This document shows positions 46,461 to 57,756 of a stretch of DNA of 64,000 nucleotides, one piece after another. Each line of letters begins with the position of its first letter. Positions within the stretch are counted from its first letter, which is position 1. Made by a program: the position numbers and the translations under genes. The stretch is from Blumeriella jaapii (taxonomy: Eukaryota > Ascomycota > Leotiomycetes > Helotiales > Drepanopezizaceae). Below the pieces are notes generated by a model. The model did no database searches, was not told the DNA's origin, and saw nothing but the letters and a program-made list of their open reading frames with translations. The stretch covers positions 1 to 64,000 of the forward strand of contig VWND01000013.1 of assembly GCA_009599575.1 (NCBI GenBank), read 5' to 3'.

Positions 46461-47195
46461 CTCGATTGTTTTGCGAAGCCGATTCGTACGTTTTTTATAA
46501 TATAAAAAAATCAAATTTTTGCAATTTAAAAATAATTTTATAAATCGATTTTGCTAGCTCGTTATTAGCCGTTTCGGATTATAATAATATAGCGGCTACG
46601 CTTCGTAATATATATTATTTGCAATTAATAATATTAATAAAAAACAATCCGGCGAAAAAGTTTTTTATTTAGCTTTTTCCCGCTTATTTTTTACCTTTTG
46701 ATTCCGTTAATAAAAGCTCCGAATATTTATCGGCGCGAAATGGTTTATATTTCGATTTTAAGCGTGTTTTTACTACGGAAAACATTTTAGAATTTTTTAA
46801 ATAAATTAATTTTAGCTTACGATGCAGCGTAAGCAGCTGCTCGTTATTTTTTTTTAAATCTTTTTTTAAATCTGGCCGACGGAAAAAACCATCCGCCGAA
46901 TTAAAAACTTTTGTTTTATATTCGATTGCAAAATCGTATTTAGCTAGCTCGTCGGCCTATTTCGCTTAGCGTCCGTTTAAACGTTTTTTCGTAAAAAAGT
47001 ATTTTAAATTATAATAATTTATACGTATAATAATAACGTCGAAAGCGCCACGTAAATATTAATTTTATTATTTAAAAGCGTAAATTATAGCTATTAGCTC
47101 AGCGTCGTAAACTTCGTATTTTTATTTTATAAAAAAAAGCTTTTTCGAATAATACGCGATAAAATGCCAACGTATCTTCGCACTTTTTCCGAATA
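46461..47195 (-). pseudogene. pol: Gyp-E RNase H remnant
   Basis: Around 46930-47090 the - strand reads VYTNYYNLKYFFTKKRLNGR, corresponding to v.tDHknLeyF...k.LngRqarW, then DELAKYDFAIEYKT, the aeYdf.ieYrpG region. The open segment at 47099-47404 is mainly in a shifted frame across the RT/RNase H border. It covers the acquisition of a -1 or +1 shift relative to RT. Confidence 0.75.
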
Positions 47196-48400
47196 ATTAA
47201 AATAATATTCCGCTTATAGCAAATTTCGAAGCGTTTGTTTCGATTTGAATTTTTAATCGAAAATCGAAATAGCGTAAAATCGGTGCTCGGCAAAACTTTT
47301 TTTTTAAAAATAAAAAAGCGACCTTCGCTTCGAATAAAAAACGAAAAAAGCCCGATATTTTTTTTCGTTGCATCCCTTTTAAAAAATCTGTAATAAATCG
47401 GCAAAGCTTAGCGTAGTTTTTAATAAAACGTTTGTAAAAATTAATAAAACCCAAAAACATTTAAATATTTCGCTACGTAATAAAAAAAAGCTATTTCCGA
47501 ATATTATTTACTTTTTTTGGGTTTATTTTAATTTTTGTAAAAATAACGACGAAATTTAAAAACTTAATCGTATTCGTATCGAAAGCATATTTTTTTAAAT
47601 TTTCGTAAAATTTATTAATACGGAATTTTTCGAAAACCTTTTTTACCGCGTTTATATAATCGTCGGAGTTTTCGGAAAATATTAAAATATCGTCGAAATA
47701 AATTATACAAGTAATATTTATTAAACCGATTAAAACTTAATTAATATACGCTTAAAAAATTGCTAATACGTTCGAAAAGCCGAAAGATAATACGCAATAT
47801 TCGAAATATTCGTAACGAATGCGAAACGCAGTCTTCCATTTATTTTCTTTTTTTATTCGAAAGCGGTAATACGCCCAAATAAAATCTAGCTTAATAAATA
47901 TTTTAGTTTTTTTTAAACGATTTAAAGTTTCGCTTATAAAAAATAAGAAAATTCGATTTTTAATCGTAATTGCGTTTAAACTTTTATAATCGACGCATAA
48001 TCGTAAACTTTCGTTTTTTTTCGGTACAAATATTACCGGTGCGTCGGCAAAGCTAATAAATCTTTTTATTTAATTTTTTTTTAAATTCGAATCGAAATAT
48101 TCGCGCAATTCGATAAATTTAAATTCCGACAAAAAATAAATTAATTTTTAAAAAAAAAATTTCTTTTCCGCGAAGTTTATTCGATGCTTTATAAAATAAT
48201 AAAAAGCTAAAATAACCGCGGCGGTATCGTTAAACACGTCGGCGTAATCGTCGTATTTAAAAAGTAATTAATATTATTTTTTAATAGCTTTTTTTAAAAC
48301 GATACAAAACGCTTGCTTTTTTTTAGATTTTTTTTTAAAACGTTTAATTATAACGAAATTAAGCTATAAGCGTTCGATTAAATATCGCTACGATTTAGCT
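47196..48400 (-). pseudogene. pol: Gyp-E reverse transcriptase remnant
   Basis: This is the best preserved RT in the window. The - strand reads PVIFVPKKNESLRLCVDYKS followed by LNAIT, then IFIKLDFIWAYYRFRIKK, then CIIYFDDILIFSEN with the polymerase box intact (YFDD codons at 47689-47700), then the C-terminal MFLGFINFYKRFIKNYAKL and KAPILRYFDFRL-like tail (open frame 47197-47460). The Asp codons are gac-gat within ttcgacgat, a CpG-rich context that RIP tends to leave. Frameshifts and stops still inactivate the gene. Confidence 0.92.
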
Positions 48401-48900
48401 CGAAAGTTTATAACGGAGTCGATATTTCGCAATTAAAAAAACCTTAAAATAAATAAAACTTTTAAAATATTTATATCGCAAGCCACGAAATCGCTTTGTA
48501 TTTTTTTAATTATTTTATAATTATTAATAGCGCGAATAAATTGCGTATACGTGCCGTAAATAATTTTATTTTTTTTAATCGTAAATAAATTAATACGTTT
48601 TTAAATTGGTTTTTATTTATATTTAATTGATAATTTTTAAATTACGCAATTTTTCTCCGCGCCGCAATCGATAAAAATTCGTTTCGTACGAGTTTCGCTT
48701 TTGGCTTTTTTAATTTCGACTGAAATTATTATTTTTTGCTTTTTTTTTTCGTTCGATTTTATTAGCAATAACGAAATTAAAATCGAGCGAAAGCTTTTTC
48801 CGAATTTTTAAATTTGTTAGCTTCGGAGCAATTTAAAATTATATATTTTTTTTTATTGCATTTATAATATTCGATTTTTAAATAATTAGCTATACGGTAT
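48401..48900 (-). pseudogene. pol: Gyp-E retropepsin-like protease remnant
   Basis: At 48649-48672 the - strand reads IDCGAEKN, a retropepsin active-site block of the D-C-G-A type still with D and G. It is preceded by KRIF and followed by a Lys- and Ile-rich stretch to NCEISTPL near 48430. It lies directly upstream of RT. Confidence 0.6.
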
Positions 48901-50395
48901 TTTTTCTTTTAGCAGCGACTGCATTTCGAAAAATAAAAAAAGTCGTTAAAAGTTTTAGGATTCCAAAGGATTTTATTAAAATTATCGTTTTTTCGTTTTC
49001 GTTTTTTTTTATAACGTATTTTCGAATCGAAAACGGTATATATTTGTTTTAGCTTTTAAATTTTAATCGTAAATATAAGTTTTTTTTTTTTTTTTTTTCT
49101 TTTTACGTTCGTTTCGTCGTTTATTATTTTTCGTTTCGTCGTTAATAATTTTATTAGCATTTTCGATACGACGAGCGATTAATACTAATTTTTTATGCGA
49201 ATTTATAATTGCAGTATTGCTTCGTTTAATAATTTTTTTTCGAAAAATAAATCGGAGTTTTGCGAAAAGCATTTTTTTTTAATCGCATCGTTTGTTATTT
49301 GCAACTGTTATTCGAAATTATTTAAATAAACAACGAAATCGTTAATTAATTTATACTTTTTTTGCTTCGTTTTATCGTATAAATTCGAAGCCGCGATTTT
49401 TCGATTTTCCGCATTTATCAGAAAATCTAATATTTATTTTTTAAAATCGTTTTATATAATTCGAATATTCGTAAAACGTCGTTCGTATCCGGTTTATTTT
49501 TTTTTTATTTTATCGTCGAAAGCTAAAACATAAGCGTTAATTTTCTTTTAATTAATATAAAATATTATTTTTTTATTTTGGCGGAAACTTCGCTTTATAC
49601 GCCGAATAAAAAATTAAGTTTTTTCGGTATTTTTCCTTCGATATATTAAAAAATCTTTTATTTTTAATGCTTTTCGGCTCGAATTCGCTATATCTTTTAT
49701 AAAAAGTATAATATGCTTAAAAAAAATGCTAGGTCGTTTTTAATAAGTATTATTATCGTAATGCTTCGAAAATATTTTATAATAATCGCTAGCTTAAATT
49801 ATTTTCTGTTTTTTTTTAATTAAAACGGTGTTAAAAAATATAAAAACCTTTTTTTCGATATTTTCGAAAGCGTTAAATTTTTATTAAAATTATTTAACCT
49901 TTTTTCGAAATTCGTTTCGGCGTTTTTTGGTTTTTTCGAATCTTTTGATTATTTCGTAAACTTTTTTCTCAGTTTTTTTCTGCTTTATTTTAGCTCGTAT
50001 TTTTTTTATTTTTCTACGTTTATCGTTTTTTTTTTATTCGGCGCGGATTTGTTTATTAGCTAATTAAATCAAAATCTCGATAAAAAATCCTTCCGAATCG
50101 CTTTAAGCGTGGCTTTTTTTAATGATTTTTTCGATAAAAAAAATTAAAAAATCGTCGCGCCTTAATAATAAAATATTTTCGATTTTTAATAAAATTGGTA
50201 ACGTTAAGAAAAACGATAATACGAAGTTTTTCTAAGCAGCCGAAAGCGCTAAATCTTTTTAAATAGCTGGAAATGCCTGTTCGCTGCGAATGCGAAAAGC
50301 TATAATATCGATAATAACGATATAAATGTAATAATATAATAAAAAATTGTTTTAATAATATCGAACTGCCGTTCCGGTAAGTAAAAAAATCAGAA
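48901..50395 (-). pseudogene. gag: Gyp-E gag remnant and leader
   Basis: The - strand between 5' LTR and protease. The best frame is 49063-49272, with KIIKRSNTAIINSHKKLVLI and a C-terminal poly-Lys stretch. Highly basic, no zinc knuckle recognised. Assigned to gag by position and composition. The ~200 bp next to the LTR should hold the primer-binding site, but the tRNA match cannot be read after RIP. Confidence 0.45.
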
Positions 50396-50808
50396 TATAA
50401 AAATTGAAAAGCAAAAAAACATTAGTTTAAATAATAAAACTTAAATAAAATTGAATTAATAATTAAACTAATTTTTATTTTTTATATTTCTAATAAAAAG
50501 CGTATATAAATACAAAAAAAAAAATAAAGCTTTCGAAAAAAGTATTTCCCAGAAAACCAAGCGAATTTCATTTAATATACTTTTCCAGCCCCTATCCCGA
50601 CTTTTTTTTATTTTTTTTAATATAACCCTAATAACTGGTTTCTTAGCAATTATTCCTATAAAATATTTTACCTAAATATTATTTTCAGCTTTTATAATAC
50701 TATCCGGCCCCTACGGCCTATCCGCAGAAAATGCTATTCGAGGGTTGGTAGGAGGCAGAGGGTCTTGGCGGATCACCTGACTTATACACGTGATGTTGGT
50801 TCTTGACA
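50396..50808 (-). repeat. Gyp-E 5' LTR
   Basis: Inner end tataaaaattgaaaagc is RIP-mutated. Outer end ggatcacctgacttataca and cacgtgatgttggttcttga are intact. Compare the mirrored pattern in the 3' LTR. Confidence 0.93.
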
Positions 50809-50813
50809 CGTAC

Positions 50814-51771
50814 GTATTTATTACAAGCATTTTAAATTCGTTTTCGGCTTTTTAAACGTTAAAAAATCGGCCAAAAAATCGGCGATTTTTTTTTTTAATT
50901 TTTCGGAAAAAATAAAATCGGAACGGTTTAAAATACGCGGAGTAAAAAACTTTTTTGCTACGTTTTCGGTTTAATCGAATATATAATTTTTGCGAAATCG
51001 ATCGTTAGCGAAATAATCGTAGTAAAGTTCGAGATTATCGAAAATTTTAGTTTTTTAATAACGTGTTTTGTAATTTTTATTATTATTTAGTTTAAATTTA
51101 AAATTCGGAACGCGTTTTATACGAGCTAGTCGAAAATCAGCAGATAAATAAAAATTATAGCGTTTAAAAAGCGCGCTAAAGTTTTGGCCGTTATAAAAAG
51201 ATTTAAAAAAAGTTCGCGAAAAGCGTAGAAATTAATTTGCAGCGTTTGTTAATTGAAATAAAACGTTGCGAAAAAAAAAAAAAGCAGCAGATTCGCGATT
51301 AGCAAAAGCACGTTCGATAAATTTTATTAAACGCTTTAATTAAAAGGTTTATCGCAGTCGTATAATTTCTAAAAGTTATCGTTTACGTTTTTGCGCTTTT
51401 TTCAATTGATTTTGCAAAAGTTTTAATTAAACGCTTTTAGCGCTAAGCTGCAAAAAAAAAATGGCAGGCGAAATAGTTAGCGCTCTGCCTTTTCCTTTGT
51501 TTTTTTTTTTCGGAAAAAGAATTATTTTTCAAAAGAAAAAGCTTCTGAAAAAGGCTGCTTTTTCGCTAATTAAAAAAAAGGAAATTAAAATATGATAGCA
51601 AAAGCTGAAAAGCTCTGCTAAAAGAAAGATCGTTAAACAAAAGCTATTTTTCGCGAAATACGGAAATAAGCTTTTTTACGACCGGTCGATTATTTTGATA
51701 TAATCCGTAAGAAATTCGAAAAAAAAAAATAGTTTACGCCGTCGCCAGCGTAAAAAAAAAGTTGTTAATAA
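50814..51771 (-). pseudogene. gag: Gyp-A gag N-terminal part and leader (A4, right of Gyp-E)
   Basis: Continuation of A4 gag after Gyp-E. It matches A3 35240-36190 and, inverted, A2 9480-10440. The leader hairpin (acgccgtcgccagcgt, about 51735-51752) adjoins the LTR as in the other copies. Confidence 0.7.
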
Positions 51772-52040
51772 TATAACGATTTAATCAATCGGAAAGCTAA
51801 GAAATCAATTAATTAGTCGCCGTATTTATATAATATAAAAAACGAGCTTTTGATTTTATAATAAAAATATTTATTTAAAATCAACAACTGCAAAAAGCAA
51901 AAGTTGCTAAAAAAAGAAAGCCTTATATATATAAACAGTTTCCACAATTGATAAAAAGACCTATCAGGAGACCAGGGAGCTTGCAGCTACACGTAATTGC
52001 TGGGGTGACACGAGAGGTGGCAACAGAGTGAATCGTCACA
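51772..52040 (-). repeat. Gyp-A 5' LTR of A4
   Basis: 269 bp. Inner start tataacgatttaatcaatcg is mutated, and outer end (accagggagcttgcagctac, ggtgacacgagaggtggcaa) is intact. Followed by ggtag at 52041-52045. Confidence 0.93.
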
Positions 52041-52239
52041 GGTAGAATACTTAAAAAATATATAAGGCCGTTATAGCGTCAAAACAAAAGCATTATTCGA
52101 GATTTTTATTAGCGCTTTTTTAATTAACTTAATATTATAATACTTTTTTATATAATTTCGAATTTATTATTTTTTCGATTTTTTATTTCGTTTCTTTAAA
52201 AAGTAATTAAATAAAAGCTGGTTCGGAGCGGCGTTGGCC

Positions 52240-53690
52240 AAATAAAAAGTTGCTGATATGTTTTCGAAGCGAATATAAATGAAAAATTAAATAAATTAAT
52301 TAATCTGCGGAAAAGTCAAACTTTTATTTTTTTTTTATTTTATCGACGATTTTTATTAGGCCGTATTATTTATCTGAAAGCTTCCGGAAAAATCGATCGA
52401 GCTTTTAATTTTTAATATTTATTAATATCTCGTTTTTTATATTCCAATTTACCGGTCGTTTATGCAAATTGGCGAAGCGTTTTATTTTGGCTTATTATTA
52501 CGTAATAAACGATTGCGCGTATTTTATAACTTTTTTAATTCGGAAAGCCAAATGCAAAGCTTCGTCGCGGTTAAGCTTTTCGGTGGCCGAGCGAAAAAAA
52601 CGGAAATTATTTATATTTTAAAATATGCGAATCTTATATTTATTTAAAACTTAAAAAAAAAACGTTACCGAAAAACTCGTGCGATAAGATTAGCTATGTA
52701 ATATTTATTAAAAATAAAAAGCGTTTTTAATTATTTTGATAATAAAAGCAAAAAAAGCGAAAGCGTTGCTTAATATATTAATTTATTACTTCGATTTGTT
52801 TATCGATATTAAAATTATACGCAATAATTAATTTGATTTTGGTTTTTAATATACGGCAGAATTTTTGTTAAAAAACCGAAATAAACTAAGCTTTTCGGTC
52901 CGAAACAATTAAATCCGGCATGCCGAAATAGCGCATTTAATAAATCAAAAACAAAGCTGCTAATTTTTTCGCTATAATAGTTTTATAACAAAAAATTAAT
53001 AAAAGCTTTTTAAATAAGCGATTTATTATTGCGAAAGCGAAATCGTAATTATTTTCGTTTAATAAAAGCTTTGTAAAGTTTATCGTTAAATATAAATAAA
53101 GTTTGCTAAATATAAGTAAAAGCTTTAAAAAACCCGGAGTTTTATCGCGTTTAATTTTTATTCGTATGCAACGACAATTCGAAACGTATTGCTATATATT
53201 TGCTTTTATAACTTTTTAATAATATTTGCGACCGATTAAAAACTTTATTTTTTTTATTTTAGCGTATATTACGCATAACTATTCGTAAATATATTAAATC
53301 AAAAAAGTTCGCAATTCGAAAAGTTTTAAAAATATTATTAATCTGCTTTGGAAAAACAATTTATTTTATCGCAATTAATAATTAAGACTGTAATGGCGAA
53401 TTTGCATTCGTTGCGCTTCGAAAAAAAAATTTTTTTATTAGCTTGCAGCAAATCGTTTATAATTATATAATTATGCATATCGTATACGATTACAAAAATT
53501 AAATCCGCGAATTCTTTTATAAGCATTTTTTTTTTTTCGCTGTTTTTTTCGAAAAAAATACTGTCGTTATCGTGTTTATCGAAAGCTATTTCTATAAGCG
53601 CCAGCGTAATTATGCTTTTAACAGCTATTTTTTTTAAAATTTTAAAATTTAATTTATCGTTTGAAAGCATTTGCTGTTTTCGAACTGCTC
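52240..53690 (-). pseudogene. pol: Gyp-D integrase remnant (D1)
   Basis: Homologous to 58520-59980 in D2, which is easier to read. The open frame 53338-53670 (MLSNDKLNFKILKKIAVKSI, later DMHNYIIINDLLQANKKIFF) is the hinge between RNase H and the integrase zinc site and is shared with D2. The core lies at about 52700-53300. The + strand open frame 52462-52647 also appears in D2 (58749-58934) but is antisense and best regarded as a shadow. Confidence 0.72.
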
Positions 53691-55360
53691 GCTATCGTGC
53701 TTTTAATAAAAAAATATTTTGATTTTTACAAAAAAGAATATCAGCGAGCGTATTAATAATTTCCGACCGATATATAATTATAAAATAAAAATCGGCGAAA
53801 AACTCGACCTATCAGATTTATCGGGCCGAAAGATTTTTAATTATTATAAAATATTTTAAAACGCGGTGATCCGTATATATATATACGTTTTTTTTAAGCG
53901 CTTAACAGCTCCGGCTTATAATTTTTAAAAAAGCGAAAAATAACAAAAAGCTTTTTGTCGTAAATCGGATAATTAAATTCGGTGTCGATTATAATTTTGA
54001 AAAAAAAAAAAACCGACCGGATAATAAAAATTATTTTTTTATAATTGCGATAATACGCCAATTATTATTTTATTAAAAAAGTCGGTTTCTAAGCGCGTTT
54101 GCTTATAAAAGTTATAATAGCATAAAATAAAAGCATTTAGCAAAGCTTTGCGCAATGCTTTTTATACGTTTTTCTGCTTTTTTTCGAATACGAAAAAAAA
54201 ACGTTTTTGCTTATAAAAACAGTAAAAAAACGGCAAATACGGCTGTAGCCGGCTATAAAACGTTTGTAAAAATTTTAAAAACCTAAAAAGCTTTGCACGC
54301 TTCACATTTTCGCTGCATATTGCCAATTTTTAATAATAGCGATTTTTTCCGGGTTTATTTTAATATTTTAAATATTAATAACGAAACTTAAAAATTTAGT
54401 TTTCGTAATATTAAATTCGCATTTTTTAATATTAATTTTCAAGCCGTGTTTTTTTAAAATCGATAAGATTTTTTTAATATAAACTTTATATTTTAAATCA
54501 TTCGCGAAATAAATAAAAATATCGTTAAAATACGCCGAGCAGAAATTATTTAAATATTTTATAAAAATATTATTATTAAAGCGTTAAAATATAACAGGTT
54601 TATTAATAAAACCGAACGGAAGGATTTTATATTTGTATATGCCGTATCGAATGCGAAAATTAATTAGTTTTTTTCAAACTTTTCGAATATTCGAATTCGA
54701 TTAAATGCTTATTAAATATTAATTTTCGTAAATACTTTGGTTTTAATAATTCGCGCTAGCATTTCGTTAATTAAAAGCAAAAAATAAAAATCTTTTTTCG
54801 TAAAATCGTTAAGTTTGCGATAATCGATATATAAGCGTATAAAGCCGTTTGATTTTTTAATAAATAAAATCGGAGCGGCGAAAAAGGTATTAAAAAATTT
54901 AATCAAACTTTTGTGCAAATTATCGAAATATAGCTTTTGACTTTTGTAAACTGTTTATTCGTAAAACGTTTAAATAATTTTATAAAAAACGTATTTTTCG
55001 TAGCAAAATATATTTTGTAATTTATATCGAAGCGGCGAAAAGCGAGCTTATCGCTTTTTTGCTTATAAAAAAGTTTTTCGAACTTCGAATATTAGGCTGG
55101 AAAAAGCTTTTTTATAAAAACTACGTTGTTATTATATTTGATTTGCAAAGCGTCGAGAACGGAAATGCTTTTTATTGCCGCGAATTGTATAATTTCTTCC
55201 GATTCGGCGATTATCGTACGGCGAAAACGTTTTTTGTTTATATTATATACAAAAGCAATAAACGTATAATCGTTAAATAATAATAATCTTTTTTTTTTAA
55301 GGCTCGTATTCGTTTTTCGTAACGTGTTTATAAAGCGCTGAATGCAAAAGCGAAAATACA
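53691..55360 (-). pseudogene. pol: Gyp-D reverse transcriptase and RNase H remnant (D1)
   Basis: The open frame 54712-54918 (-) reads FFAAPILFIKKSNGFIRLYI and DYRKLNDFTKKDF, gypsy RT, ending KVFTKINI, where the first catalytic Asp (KiDi) reads Asn. The polymerase box at 54521-54532 reads YFND (family YlDD). The thumb reads KKHGLKINIKKCEF and SFLGFQNFYKRFIAGYSRIC. RNase H follows to about 53700. The 89-codon frame 55092-55361 (-) belongs to the segment upstream of RT and recurs in D2 at 61377-61679. Confidence 0.87.
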
Positions 55361-56210
55361 ATTAATATTGCAATTAAAAATAAAAAAAATAGCAACTGGC
55401 CCGGTTGGAAAAACCGGCTTGAACGGTTTAAAACTGCTAATAAAAAACTTTTTTATTTTATACAAACTGCTTTTAAAATCTCGTATAAACGTAAAAGGTT
55501 TATTAGTTTTAAAATTTAAATAAGCTTTTTTAATCGTTGTAAAAATATTAGCAAAAGTATATAAAACTTTTATTACGCTATTTCGTTCATTTGCATTTTT
55601 TTAATATATGCGACTAAGCATTTTAAACTTTTTTCGCTAATTAAAATCGACGAACAACTGCTTATTAAAATAAAAAATAATAAGCATATCGGATGGCCAT
55701 TTTATTTTGTTTTTTCTTAGCTATACGTTTGTTTCAAATCGTAGTGTTATAAAAATTTACGATTAATAAAAACGTCGATAAAACCCAGATTTATAATTAA
55801 AAAAGAAAAATTTATACGATATCGGTTAATCGTAAAAAAAAAAAAAATAGCAGAAAAAATAAGCTTTTTCGGCTCGCTATTATAGCCGGTGGGTATAATA
55901 GGCTTATGCAGCCGAATAAAACTTATTTCGAAACGTTTAAAAAAATTAATACGCTAAAAAAGTTTTAATCGTATCGAAAATATTAATTTCGCTATCGATA
56001 TATGCAAATGTTTTAATATATAATCTATTGCGTATTAATTTTATAAAAATTAAAAACTGTCGCTTTTTTATTAAAAAGCGCTGGTTAAATTTTAAATTTT
56101 TTTACAAATCGAATTTTTTGTTATAATAAAAGTTTTTACTACGGTTTAAAAGTTTTTTAATAAATCGTTTTACTTTTCGTCGATAGCTATTTCGACGATT
56201 TTGCGATTAA
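55361..56210 (-). pseudogene. gag: Gyp-D protease and gag end (D1)
   Basis: Matches D2 61680-62496, where a retropepsin-like block (TDVFISRKF) can be read. No better-preserved motif here. Cut by C2. Confidence 0.6.
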
Positions 56211-56478
56211 TATAAAAGTAGGTAGGAAAACCAGACTGATACGGCCATATGTCGGTAAGTAAAATAGTCTAGGGAATCCCTAGAAAAGACTGAAAACAGG
56301 AAAAAAAAAATGAGTAAAGGTATAAATTGGTCTGCGTGCTTATGGTACTATTTAAAAAGATGCTTTGCTTTTATATCTGTTAAAGATAATTAGTAGCAAA
56401 AGGTTTCGGAGGGGTTTATGCTTTAATTATAACTAAAACTATTAATTTCTATTAATACAAAATATTACCGTTTTATAT
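56211..56478 (-). repeat. Gyp-C 3' LTR of C2
   Basis: Starts tataaaagtaggtagg and ends attaccgttttata. Contains the palindrome ctagggaatccctag at about 56268-56282. Confidence 0.9.
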
Positions 56479-56639
56479 TCTATTTTAAATAATATACGTA
56501 GTCGTTTTTAATTATAATCAAAAAAAAATATAATTTTAATAAGTGTAATTTAGTTTATTTTATATAGTTTAAAAACTAATTAATTAAAAACCGAATTTTT
56601 TAATTTTATATTTTTTCGGTTTTCTAATCCGTTTTTGGC

Positions 56640-57489
56640 CTTTTTGCTATTAGCTTTTGCGAAGAAGTAGCGTTTCGCTTATCGTTCGAATTATTTTGTT
56701 TATTCTGCTTTTTTGAAAAGTGGCTCGATAAAATGTTAATCGAGATATCGTTTTGTTTTACGAACGTTTTAATAGCTTTTTCGTCGATAATATTATTAAA
56801 TATCGCCGCGACGAATGCTTTTTACGACTTTTCTTCGTAAATAATAGATTTCAGCTTCTGAACGTAATTCTACGCTTTGCAAAAGGCGCTGAAAAGTTTC
56901 GTATTAAAATCGTAAAAATAATCGATTAGTTCGTCGTGATTAAAATCGATTAACGCTTTTGTTTTGCGTAAGATTAATAGGTCGGTTTATAATTGTTTAT
57001 CGACGAATATTTTTAAAAAGGCTTCGAAATTTATAAAAAAGATTATTTTACGAAATGGTTCGGAAATAGTCGTTTGCAATCGAAACTACCGAAAGTATTA
57101 TAATTGCTTTCGTCGCAAAATAAATAGTATTAAATTGTTTATCGAAGCGTCGTTTTCGAAATGATTTTTATATTTTTGCGCCGTATAATTGTTCGAATAA
57201 ATTAGTATCGCGCCGTCGGTTTTTTGGGTTCTGAATCTGACGAAAACCTTTTGCTTAGTCGAAAAGCTGACAAAAGTTATTTTATTTTTTATTTCGTAAT
57301 TTTCGGTTTCGTAATCCGATAAAATAGCTAAGGCTACTGCTTTAAACGCGCTAAAATACGAGAAAGCTGGGTCTTTTTAAATAGTTTTAATTAGTTTGGC
57401 GTCGTGGTGTAATTGCAGATAAGCTTCGATTATTTCCGAATTATATACGAATGCAAGCAAAATATAATAATCGAAAATAGCGTCGGTAA
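56640..57489 (-). pseudogene. Gyp-C extra ORF, C-terminal part (C2)
   Basis: On the - strand the frame reads FDYYILLAFVYNSEIIEAYL, KDPAFSYFSAFKAVALAILS, SFSTKQKVFVRFRTQKTDGA, FNHDELIDYFYDFNTKLFSA, then a Lys/Asn-rich tail (NNSNDKRNATSSQK), for about 280 codons with stops only where C1 has Gln, Trp or also a stop. Agreement with C1 (29880-30750), including positions where one copy has Arg or Gln and the other a stop, argues that this is the coding strand. Function unknown. Confidence 0.55.
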
Positions 57490-57756
57490 TGTAAAAGTAG
57501 GTAGGAAAACCAGACTGATACGGCCATATATCGGTGGGTAAGATGGTCTAGGGAATCCCTAGAATAAACTGAAAAAAGGAAAAGAAAAATAAATAAAGGT
57601 ATAAATTAAACTGCGTGCTTATAGTATTATTTAAAAAAATGCTTTGCTTTTATACCTGTTGAAAATAGTCAGTGGCAAAGGATTTCGAAGGGGTTTATAC
57701 TTCGTTTATAACTAAAACTATTAACTTTTATTAATATAAAATATTACCGTTTTACA
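57490..57756 (-). repeat. Gyp-C 3' LTR of C3
   Basis: Starts tgtaaaagtaggtagg and ends attaccgttttaca. The best preserved ends of the five Gyp-C LTRs. Confidence 0.92.

Larger units (their letters stand above)
43453..50808 (-). mobile_element. Gyp-E, complete RIP-degraded Ty3/gypsy element
   Basis: LTRs 43453-43866 and 50396-50808 (414 and 413 bp), perfect 5-bp target duplication cgtac (43448-43452 and 50809-50813), inserted in gag of A4. The coding strand is minus: gag, protease, RT, RNase H, integrase from right to left. Total 7,356 bp. Its RT and protease motifs differ from Gyp-A, C and D, so it is a separate family with one copy here. Confidence 0.92.
38264..52040 (-). mobile_element. 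Gyp-A copy A4, split by Gyp-E
   Basis: LTRs 38264-38531 and 51772-52040 with target duplication ggtag. Without the 7.36 kb Gyp-E insertion its length is about 6.4 kb, equal to A2 and A3. Minus orientation. Gag is interrupted by Gyp-E at 43453-50808. Confidence 0.92.
52046..56210 (-). mobile_element. Gyp-D copy D1, main internal segment
   Basis: Resumes D1 after A4. It aligns end to end with 58326-62496 of D2 (4.17 kb each). On the - strand, from right: gag end, protease, RT, RNase H, integrase. It stops at 56210, next to the zinc-knuckle position of gag, where C2 is inserted. Confidence 0.9.
56211..57489 (-). mobile_element. Gyp-C copy C2, 3' end (minus orientation)
   Basis: 3' LTR 56211-56478 followed by the last ~1.0 kb of the Gyp-C internal region in reverse, including the end of the extra ORF. 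Inserted in D1 gag (uninterrupted sequence at 62496 in D2). Interrupted at 57489 by C3. This second copy shows that the extra ORF abuts the 3' LTR in the family. Confidence 0.88.

Noticed and set aside
52462..52647. Conserved 61-codon + strand ORF (also at 58749-58934)
   Set aside because: Conservation between D1 and D2 follows from DNA homology. It is antisense to the integrase, and no coding-specific pattern of change was evident.
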